From Deltaproteobacteria bacterium (GTDB lineage: Bacteria; Desulfobacterota; GWC2-55-46; DRQE01): a stretch of 43,129 nt of DNA. Location: the NCBI GenBank assembly GCA_016219105.1, contig JACRCI010000053.1, forward strand, positions 1-43,129, written 5' to 3'. The translations under genes were made by a program, and so were the position numbers. The notes under the pieces were generated by a model. The model did not search any database and was not told the origin of the DNA. It saw only the letters and a program-made list of their open reading frames with translations. Shown here piece by piece: positions 24,978-30,859 of this stretch (position 1 is its first letter; each line of letters starts with the position of its first letter).

Positions 24978-25207
24978 CCCTCCTGACCGTCAGGGAGCTC
25001 TCGGCGCTCATCAAGGCCAGCCCGTCAACGCTATACGAGTGGGCCTCGACCGGCAAGGTCCCCGGGGTCGTGCGGTTTAACGGCTCGCTCCGTTTCAACG
25101 CCGAGGTCATAGAGCGCTGGCTTGAGGACGCTGAAAAATCTTCTTGCATTCTACCTGCACGGAAGGCAATATCCAACTGTGCAGGTAGAGGCCGGAAAGG
25201 AGGTTAG
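24974..25207 (+). CDS. Excisionase-like MerR/AlpA-type DNA-binding protein
   Basis: A 77-residue protein whose first 55 residues form a helix-turn-helix of the excisionase/HTH_17 type (LLTVRELSALIKASPSTLYE, then WASTGKVPGVVRFNGSLRF and VIERWLED). Position directly before the integrase (4 bases between the TAG and the int ATG, overlapping its ribosome binding site) fits a recombination directionality factor. An inverted TCTACCTGCAC pair lies within its 3' end. It could instead be a transcriptional activator like AlpA. Confidence 0.75.
   Translation: MTLLTVRELSALIKASPSTLYEWASTGKVPGVVRFNGSLRFNAEVIERWLEDAEKSSCILPARKAISNCAGRGRKGG
25150..25189. promoter_or_regulatory. Inverted pair of TCTACCTGCAC at the xis/int junction
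   Basis: TCTACCTGCAC at 25150-25160 and its perfect inverse at 25179-25189 are separated by 18 bases inside the 3' end of the excisionase-like gene, ending 22 bases before the int ATG. A third copy lies next to the left att site. It may act as an operator for int, an mRNA hairpin that limits int translation, or an excisionase binding site. Confidence 0.5.
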
Positions 25208-25211
25208 GACT

Positions 25212-26294
25212 ATGAGCCTTTACCGGCGGAAGGACTCTCCTCTGTGGTGGATGTCCTTTCGCATGAAATGCCGGCGGCTAAGAGAGTCCACCGGCACAGG
25301 CAAACGCAAGCTCGCGGAGCGGATACACGCGCAAAGGGTCATGGAGATAGCCGAGGGGCGGTTTTCCGCAGAGGCGTTGAGCCGAACTGCAGACGGTTCA
25401 ACGCTCTTTTCGGAGCTGGCCGGCCAGTATCTTGTGTGGGCGGAAAGACAGAGGGGCTTCAAGGTGAACAAGCAATACCTGGTTAAAAACCTCTCCTCCG
25501 TTTTCGGAACGCTGGCGCTGCGGGAGTTTACAACGCAGGCCGTTGAGCGCTTCCAGTCCGCGTTTATCACGGCCGGCAAAAAGCCGGCGACGGCTAACCG
25601 GCACGTCGCCTGCCTCAAGCACATGCACACAAAGGCGGTTGAGTGGGATCTGGGCGGCGAGGACGTCCTCAAGCGCGTCAGAAGGGTGAAGATGTTGCCG
25701 GAGCATAACCGCAGGCTCCGCTTTCTCTCTCGCGAGGAGAGCGCGGCGCTCGTTGTGGCGTGCGACCCTCACTTAAGGCCCATCGTCGTAACGGCCCTCA
25801 ATACAGGCATGAGGAAGGGAGAGATACTCTCCCTTGAGTGGGGCCGGCACGTTGACCTCAGGCACGGCTTGATCCTGCTCGACGTGACGAAGAACGGAGA
25901 ACGGCGGGAGGTGCCTATAAACCAGACCTTGCGCGAAATCCTGTCGGCGCTTGTGAGGAGAATAGGGAGCCCCTACGTTTTCACCGACGGGGAGGGGAGA
26001 CGGTACCGTGACGTCAAGCGGTCGTTCGCCTCGGCCTGCCGCAGGGCGGGGATTAAGGACTTCCGCTTTCACGACCTGCGGCACACCTTCGCAAGTCAGC
26101 TCGTCATGGCGGGGGTGGACCTGACGACGGTGAAGGAGCTCCTGGGGCACAAGACGCTTACCATGACTCTACGGTATGCGCACCTTGCGCCGGCTCACCT
26201 CTCCAACGCGGTCAGGGTTCTCGATGAGGGAAACGGTCACGATTTGGTCACGTTGCCGGGAAACAAAAAGGGGGCCGTATCACTGACCCCCTGA
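25212..26294 (+). CDS. int: Tyrosine recombinase / phage integrase
   Basis: A 360-residue integrase. The N-terminal part is a core-binding SAM-like domain (about residues 65-150: [20 protein letters not shown]). The catalytic domain has the arginine in NTGMRKGEI, the beta-hairpin lysine in [20 protein letters not shown] (HxxR), [15 protein letters not shown] and the nucleophile tyrosine in RYAHL. ATG 25212 has GGAAAGGAGG upstream; the frame extends further up without a better site. The last codons, Leu-Thr-Pro-stop, are read from the att repeat itself. It lies against the intact tRNA-Ala gene, its probable target. Confidence 0.96.
   Translation: MSLYRRKDSPLWWMSFRMKCRRLRESTGTGKRKLAERIHAQRVMEIAEGRFSAEALSRTADGSTLFSELAGQYLVWAERQRGFKVNKQYLVKNLSSVFGTLALREFTTQAVERFQSAFITAGKKPATANRHVACLKHMHTKAVEWDLGGEDVLKRVRRVKMLPEHNRRLRFLSREESAALVVACDPHLRPIVVTALNTGMRKGEILSLEWGRHVDLRHGLILLDVTKNGERREVPINQTLREILSALVRRIGSPYVFTDGEGRRYRDVKRSFASACRRAGIKDFRFHDLRHTFASQLVMAGVDLTTVKELLGHKTLTMTLRYAHLAPAHLSNAVRVLDEGNGHDLVTLPGNKKGAVSLTP
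26233..26254 (+). repeat. Right-end pair of the TTGGTCACGTT motif
   Basis: A degenerate copy (ACGGTCACGAT, 26233-26243) is followed directly by a perfect TTGGTCACGTT (26244-26254) and GCCGGGAAA. The 21 bases 26243-26263 are identical to 19519-19539 at the left end. The pair lies inside the int 3' end, 28 bases from the att repeat. Confidence 0.5.
26265..26291 (-). terminator. Replacement terminator for tRNA-Ala provided by the element
   Basis: On the minus strand GGGGGTC (26291-26285) pairs with GGCCCCC (26276-26270), followed by five T (26269-26265). The first arm belongs to the att repeat and the second arm plus T run to the element, so integration rebuilds a terminator downstream of the tRNA. 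Confidence 0.6.
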
Positions 26295-26345
26295 TTTTAC
26301 TGGTGGAGCTGAGGGGGATCGAACCCCTGACCTCAAGACTGCCAG
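26283..26345. repeat. Right attachment site: 63-bp direct repeat overlapping tRNA-Ala
   Basis: Identical to 19327-19389 over all 63 bases; flanking bases differ on both sides. It covers tRNA-Ala nucleotides 32-76 and 18 bases beyond, including the last codons and stop of int. Confidence 0.95.
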
Positions 26346-26376
26346 CCTTGCGCTCTCCCAGCTGAGCTACAGCCCC
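26301..26376 (-). tRNA. tRNA-Ala (anticodon GGC)
   Basis: On the minus strand the 76-nucleotide sequence folds into a full cloverleaf: acceptor stem GGGGCTG with CAGCTCC, D-arm GCTC/GAGC, anticodon stem CAAGG/TCTTG, anticodon GGC in loop CTGGCAG, T-loop TTCGATC, and an encoded CCA. Positions 32 and 38 form a Watson-Crick pair (C-G), as is usual in alanine tRNAs. This copy is intact; its 3' half is also present at 19345-19389 because an element integrated here. Confidence 0.97.
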
Positions 26377-26394
26377 GTTAAATAACGGCTATTA

Positions 26395-26424
26395 TTTGTA
26401 ACATCCGGCGGGCCGTTGTGTCAA
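26395..26424 (-). promoter_or_regulatory. Promoter of tRNA-Ala
   Basis: On the minus strand TTGACA (26424-26419), an 18-base spacer and TACAAA (26400-26395) lie 18 bases before the tRNA 5' end. Confidence 0.6.
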
Positions 26425-26495
26425 TGAATTTTTAGCGGATTTTCGGGGTAAACCGGCTCAGGCGTTCTGATTGCCAGGCATGCGCCGGGCCCGTT

Positions 26496-27377
26496 TCAGG
26501 CCCTTCGCCTGTCTATGATGCCGCCGACGGTTTCTTTTATCTTGTCCAGCGGTACAGGCTTTATCATGTATCTCAGGTTATTCGCCATGAAAAAGGACAG
26601 CACCTCAGGGCTGTCATCGCCCGTGTAAAAAAGGAAGCGTTTTTTTATGCCTGGGTTTTCTTTAGCGGCCCTTTTGTAGAATTCTATGCCGTCCATGACA
26701 GGCATGTTCACGTCCGTCACGATGGCCGCGAAGTAGCCGCGCGCCATCTTCTCGAGCGCCTCCTTGCCGTTTTCCGCGGTCTCAACGAGCCCTTCCTTCG
26801 ACAGGATGGCGGAGAGAAGCCTGGCCGCGGGCGCAGAATCGTCCACCACGAGGAGCCTTTCCTGCATTACGTCGGGAATGTTTTTAAGCTTTCTGAGGAA
26901 CCTTTCCGGAGAGGACAGCGTTCCGACGAACCTCTCTATCGCCTTTTTATGCTGCTGTATGTTGGCCGCGGCAGGGATGAATTCCTTCGACGAATCCTTC
27001 AGGGAGCTTATGACGTAGAGGAATATGTCGTTCCATTCAGAGTACTCCAGCGCGATTATCGAATCTAAAAGCTCCTCCTTCGTCAGTGTGCCGGCGGACA
27101 TCTTTTTTCTGCACTTTTTGAGCGTCTCGATGATGGGGTCTTCGGTTTCGCGGCCGAGGGACAGGAGCGCGGGAACGTCCGGGTCGTCTTTAAGGCGCGC
27201 CAGCGCCTTTGCTATTATGTAGCCGTGGCATTTCTCGTCGCCTGAGAGGAGGGAAAGGAAGTTCGCGAATTCCTTGTCGCCGGCGAAGAATTGAGCCGTC
27301 TCGCCGTAGAACTCCGCGATGGAATTTTCCGCCTGCAGAAGCCACCCGGTTATTTCTTTCAACGTGCTCCTTGTCAT
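26496..27377 (-). CDS. Ferritin-like domain fused to a response-regulator receiver domain
   Basis: Residues 1-155 form a four-helix, rubrerythrin/ferritin-like module: E17/E22 in helix 1 (QAENSIAEFYGETAQFF), E48-x-x-H51 in DEKCHGYIIAKAL, E111 in IALEYSEWND and H143 in NIQQHKKAIERF. One expected carboxylate of the last ExxH is replaced (I140). Residues 172-293 are a complete receiver domain: acidic DD in LLVVDDSAPA, phosphoacceptor aspartate in IVTDVNMPVMDG, threonine in FYTGDD and lysine in MIKPV. There is no output domain after it. It could link iron or oxygen status to phosphorelay signalling, but metal binding is untested. No partner kinase lies in the window. Confidence 0.75.
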   Translation of the reverse strand: MTRSTLKEITGWLLQAENSIAEFYGETAQFFAGDKEFANFLSLLSGDEKCHGYIIAKALARLKDDPDVPALLSLGRETEDPIIETLKKCRKKMSAGTLTKEELLDSIIALEYSEWNDIFLYVISSLKDSSKEFIPAAANIQQHKKAIERFVGTLSSPERFLRKLKNIPDVMQERLLVVDDSAPAARLLSAILSKEGLVETAENGKEALEKMARGYFAAIVTDVNMPVMDGIEFYKRAAKENPGIKKRFLFYTGDDSPEVLSFFMANNLRYMIKPVPLDKIKETVGGIIDRRRA

Positions 27378-27584
27378 ATCCTGTAAGGTCGAGTTTAATG
27401 CAGGAGCACTATCTTGTCAATGGAATTTACGGCTGCGGGCCCTGGAATGGTACAGGAGCCGTAGCCCCGTTCAAGTCTTTCTCCCGTCCGTTATCCCGAT
27501 AACCTCTTCCCGTATCTCGCTTATGTGGACTGGCCTTATGTCGCAGGATCCGGCATTTCCTCTTATGCCCGCAGGCATTATCCC

Positions 27585-27638
27585 TTGACATCGAGGCCGT
27601 CCGCGGCTATGCTTCTTAAATAAGTGAGCGCTTACTTA
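27585..27638 (+). promoter_or_regulatory. Promoter and TetR-type operator of the efflux operon
   Basis: TTGACA (27585-27590), a 17-base spacer and TATGCT (27608-27613) precede TAAGTGAGCGCTTACTTA (27621-27638), which is palindromic at 16 of 18 positions. It lies at the expected transcription start, just before the tetR ATG. The rest of 27378-27584 shows no gene I can support. Confidence 0.7.
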
Positions 27639-27641
27639 CTT

Positions 27642-28295
27642 ATGGCTGGCGCGGGGGTGAAAAGGGTGCGAAAGAACGGCGCGAAAAGGCTTAAAAGCCG
27701 GGAGCGCAAAGAGCAGATAGCCGCGGTGGCCGGAAGGCTTTTTTCACGCAAGGGTTTTGGGGGCACGACCACCCGCGAGATAGCCCGGAAGGCCCGGATA
27801 AGCGAGGCCACAATCTTCAAGCACTTCAAGAGGAAGGGAGACCTCTACAGGGCCATAATAGAGAGGTCCTGCGACGACCCTGCCGGAAGGTTTATCCTCA
27901 CCAAGAGGCTTGAAGGCAGACACGGCGCCGAGGTCTTCAGGGAAGTGGCCGAATTCATGATGGAGAGATACGCCGAGGACCCTTCTTTCGCGAGGCTTCT
28001 GATGTTCAGCGCGCTGGAGAGGAACAGGTTCTCGGATATATTCATAAGGTCCAGGGGCATGGAGACGCTCGAATACCTCGCCGGCCACATAAAAGACCTC
28101 ATGGACGCGGGCCATTTCAAGCGGCGGGACCCGTTTCTTTGCGCGCGGGCGTTCCTCGGCATGGTCGTTCATTACTGCGTGTGGCAGGAGATATACGGGT
28201 TCAAGAGGTTTTTCAGCCGTCCGGCCTCATCCGTGGTATCAACCTTTGTGGACATATTCCTTAATGGGATGGAAAAGAAGGAGGGCAGGAGATGA
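27642..28295 (+). CDS. TetR family repressor of the downstream efflux operon
   Basis: The N-terminal helix-turn-helix is typical: REQI-like RKEQIAAVAGRLFSRKGFGG, continuing TTTREIARKARISEATIFKHFKRKGDLYRAI. A helical ligand-binding domain follows. At 217 residues it has normal length. It probably represses itself and tolC-mfp-rnd through the 18-bp operator before its start. ATG 27642 lacks a Shine-Dalgarno sequence because the operator occupies that place; a GTG 15 bases further on is an alternative. The stop overlaps the tolC ATG, so repressor and pump are one transcript. Confidence 0.9.
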   Translation: MAGAGVKRVRKNGAKRLKSRERKEQIAAVAGRLFSRKGFGGTTTREIARKARISEATIFKHFKRKGDLYRAIIERSCDDPAGRFILTKRLEGRHGAEVFREVAEFMMERYAEDPSFARLLMFSALERNRFSDIFIRSRGMETLEYLAGHIKDLMDAGHFKRRDPFLCARAFLGMVVHYCVWQEIYGFKRFFSRPASSVVSTFVDIFLNGMEKKEGRR

Positions 28296-29668
28296 AATCT
28301 ACGCGTGGAGCGGGCCGTCGAGGATGGCGGGCGGGCCTTGCGGCATGGGTAAAATTCCTCTTCTTTATTTTGCTGGTCGCGCCCGCCGTTTCCTTTGCAG
28401 GGGAGGGGGGCTTAAGCCTTAATGACGCATGGAGGCTTGCGCTTAAATATAACGAACAGATAGCCATCGCGGCGGAATCCATGGAACGGAGCGCCCTCGA
28501 TATAGACAGGGCATATTCAAGGCTCCTTCCGGATATTACGCTTGAGGGGAGCTACACGAGGTACTCGGACAAGAAATCCGGCGAGGATTTCCTCATCCAG
28601 CCGCGTGACAGCTCCAGGTTCGATGTGAGGGTTACCCAGTCCATATACGGCGGCGGCAGGGAGTTGAGCGGACTGAGGCAGGCCAAAAAGACCCGGCTTT
28701 TGACCGAGAAGGCGGCTCGGGAGGTCAGGGAGGCAATCGTCATGGATACCGCGCTGGCTTATTACGGGCTTTTAAAGGCGGAAAAGGAGTTTGGGATCCG
28801 TGAGGCATCCCTTAAGAGGGCCGGGGAGCAGCTGAGGGTCGCAAGGGCGCGCCTTGAGGCCGGAAGCGCCACAAAGGCAGACGTCCTCAGGGCCGAGGCC
28901 GAGGAAAGCGAAAAGACGGCTCAGTTCGTGAAGGCCTCAGCCGGACGCAAGGACGCGGAAGAACTCCTGAGGAGGATTATCGGCATCGAGGGGCCGTCGT
29001 GGACGGCTGGTTGGCCGGCGAGGCCGGCTGCCTCCGGGTCCGGATTTTCGGTGGATAAAGGGGTTGACGAGCTTGTCGAGATTGCCTTTGATAAAAGGAA
29101 GGACTATCAGCAGAAACACATAGCCGAGGACATAGCAAGGGAAGGCATAACCTACGCGAAGGGTTATTTCCTGCCGAACCTCTCCCTCGAGGGCGTTTAT
29201 TCCCACAGGGACCAATCCCCCAAGACCGGATTTTTCCTGGATGAGAGCGCATACGCGACGGTTACCCTGAGCCTTCCGGTCTTCGAGGGGGGTTTGAGGA
29301 AGGCGGAACTCTCCCAGGCCAGAAGCAGGCTGCGCCAGGCCGAGTTAGAAAGGATAGGGCTCAAGCGCGAGGTGGCGCTTGAGGTAAGACGCGCCCATAA
29401 CGCCATGGAGACTTCGTCCAAGGTCATGGACGCGTATAAAAAACAGGCCGCGTTCGCCGGCGAGAACTACACCGTCGTTTTCAAGCAGTACCAGTACGGA
29501 CTTGCCAGCGCAAGCGACCTCGTGGGCGCGGACACGACGCTGGTGGCCGCCGAACTGGGCCTTACCGGGGCGTCTTATGATTACGAACTCGCGGTCATCG
29601 GGGTGAAAAGGAGCGTCGGCACGCTGCTTGAAGACGCGGAGAATTCGCTCGCCCTGGAGGCCCGGTAA
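28292..29668 (+). CDS. TolC family outer membrane efflux protein
   Basis: A 458-residue outer-membrane channel with a signal sequence (FLFFILLVAPAVSFA, cut before GEGGLSL) and the two repeated coiled-coil halves of the family: LSLNDAWRLALKYNEQIAIA, LPDITLEGSYTRY, LPNLSLEGVYSHR and the C-terminal YQYGLASASDLVGADTTLV. The ATG follows GGCAGGAG and overlaps the tetR stop. Two GC-rich repeats lie inside it: at 28312-28335 (residues 8-15, before the signal core) and at 28991-29030 (PSWTAGWPARPAASGSG, in a linker). Both are read through in frame. Confidence 0.92.
   Translation: MKSTRGAGRRGWRAGLAAWVKFLFFILLVAPAVSFAGEGGLSLNDAWRLALKYNEQIAIAAESMERSALDIDRAYSRLLPDITLEGSYTRYSDKKSGEDFLIQPRDSSRFDVRVTQSIYGGGRELSGLRQAKKTRLLTEKAAREVREAIVMDTALAYYGLLKAEKEFGIREASLKRAGEQLRVARARLEAGSATKADVLRAEAEESEKTAQFVKASAGRKDAEELLRRIIGIEGPSWTAGWPARPAASGSGFSVDKGVDELVEIAFDKRKDYQQKHIAEDIAREGITYAKGYFLPNLSLEGVYSHRDQSPKTGFFLDESAYATVTLSLPVFEGGLRKAELSQARSRLRQAELERIGLKREVALEVRRAHNAMETSSKVMDAYKKQAAFAGENYTVVFKQYQYGLASASDLVGADTTLVAAELGLTGASYDYELAVIGVKRSVGTLLEDAENSLALEAR
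28312..28335 (+). repeat. Intragenic dispersed repeat (tolC N-terminus)
   Basis: Matches 456-479 in trpE at 22 of 24 positions but is read in another frame (GRRGWRAG rather than GPSRTAGG). It extends the N-region of the signal peptide. Confidence 0.55.
28991..29030 (+). repeat. Intragenic dispersed repeat (tolC middle)
   Basis: The first 24 bases match the trpE copy at 21 of 24 positions. Bases 29005-29025 match the tandem unit at 12745-12765 at 20 of 21. This copy joins the two sequence types and suggests a unit of about 40 bases. Confidence 0.55.
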
Positions 29669-29718
29669 GCGCGGCGTTTTTGATGACTGAACGGAGCCGT
29701 ATGAAGAGGAGAATCCGG

Positions 29719-30798
29719 ATGAAAAGAGCCATGGCCGTGTTTTTCATCGTGACGATGACCGCGGGGCTGTTCGGGTGCAAGGGTAAAGACAACTCCGGCG
29801 GACGTATAACCCCTGAGTCCGTATACAACGTAAGGGTCTGGAAGGCGGTCAAGGAGGACGTCCCTCAGGCCATAGCCGCGGTGGGCACGCTTGAGCCGGA
29901 AGAGGAGGTGGAGGTGAGCGCCGAGGTGTCCGCGAGGCTTACGCGCGTATTCCGCGACGAGGGCGCGATGGTCGGAAGCGGCGAGAGGCTCGCGCTCCTG
30001 GACGAGGAGACGTTCAGGCTTAAGGTTTCAAGGGCGAACGCTGACCTTGAAAGGGCCTTATCCGACCTCGACTTCGCCTTCAAAGACCTTGAAAGAAAGG
30101 AAGCGCTTTTCAGGGAAGGGATAGTGTCGAAGGAAAACCATGAGGAATCCGTAATGAGAAAAAAAGCGGCCTCCGCCATGGCGGAGAGCGCGAAAGCGGC
30201 ATTGAGCCTCGCCGAAAGGGACCTTGAAAATTCGCGCGTGAAGGCCCCGTTTTCCGGTGTGCTGTCCGAGAAGTATGTCTCGACCGGCGGTTACGTGAGG
30301 GAAGGGGAAAAACTTTTCAAGCTCATGAATATAAATCCGGTAAAGGTGTCGGCTGGCATACCGGAGAGGTATCTCGGCGCCGTAAGTGCCGGTCAAACCG
30401 TGTCGCTCAGGGTTGCCCCGGTTATCGGGGAGTTCATGGGCCGGATTTATTTCATAAGCCCGCACATAGACGACGCTACCCGGACGTTTGAGATTAAGGC
30501 CCGGATAAAGAACCCGGACGGCGTTTTAAGGCCAGGGTTCTTCGCGGACGTCACGATAACGACCGGGATGAAGAAGGGCATCTTCCTTGTCCCTGAAAAC
30601 GGCGTGGTGACGAGGGACGATAAGCGGTTCGTTTTTGTCGTAAAAGACGGCGCGGTCGAGGAGCGAGCCGTGGTCATTGGCGAGAGGGCCATGGGGAAGA
30701 TAGAGGTTATAAAAGGCGTGGAAGAAGGTGAAACGGTTGTTAAGGACGGCGCGCATAACTTGAAGGACGGGTCGAAGGTTAATGTTGTAACAGATTGA
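29719..30798 (+). CDS. RND efflux periplasmic adaptor (membrane fusion lipoprotein)
   Basis: A lipoprotein signal (KRAMAVFFIVTMTAGLFGC, lipobox LFGC) starts at ATG 29719, preceded by GAGGAGA. ATGs at 29680 and 29701 are less fitting. The mature protein shows the HlyD/AcrA order: VEVSAEVSARLTRVFRDEGAMV lipoyl half, an alpha-hairpin, VKAPFSGVLSEKYVSTGGYV, the beta-barrel (VSAGIPERYL, ARIKNPDGVLRPGFFADV) and the membrane-proximal domain ending NLKDGSKVNVV. It links the pump to the TolC channel, and the three genes form one operon under TetR. Confidence 0.93.
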   Translation: MKRAMAVFFIVTMTAGLFGCKGKDNSGGRITPESVYNVRVWKAVKEDVPQAIAAVGTLEPEEEVEVSAEVSARLTRVFRDEGAMVGSGERLALLDEETFRLKVSRANADLERALSDLDFAFKDLERKEALFREGIVSKENHEESVMRKKAASAMAESAKAALSLAERDLENSRVKAPFSGVLSEKYVSTGGYVREGEKLFKLMNINPVKVSAGIPERYLGAVSAGQTVSLRVAPVIGEFMGRIYFISPHIDDATRTFEIKARIKNPDGVLRPGFFADVTITTGMKKGIFLVPENGVVTRDDKRFVFVVKDGAVEERAVVIGERAMGKIEVIKGVEEGETVVKDGAHNLKDGSKVNVVTD

Positions 30799-30859
30799 AA
30801 TGGTTGGCTTTTTATATTGCCAGTCTTCATTTTTGATTTCCATTTGAGGTAACTGCAGG

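Larger units (their letters stand above)
19327..26345. mobile_element. Integrated 7-kb element in tRNA-Ala: phage satellite-like or reduced prophage
   Basis: Bounded by 63-bp perfect direct repeats, the unit is 6,956 bases long. Gene modules from right to left: tyrosine integrase beside the intact tRNA, excisionase-like protein, small ORF, lambda-O-like replication protein with an internal origin, divergent Xre regulators, HicBA, small Cys-rich proteins, a phage virion/tail morphogenesis protein and a ribbon-helix-helix protein. No capsid, portal, terminase, protease or obvious endolysin is visible. The order integrase, replication, divergent regulators, then a few virion-related genes recalls phage-inducible islands (PICI). 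A decayed prophage is the main alternative. Confidence 0.85.

Noticed and set aside
19327-26345. Diversity-generating retroelement or retron inside the element
   Set aside because: No reverse transcriptase motif (such as xxDD) was seen in any frame, and no template/variable repeat pair differing at adenines was found.
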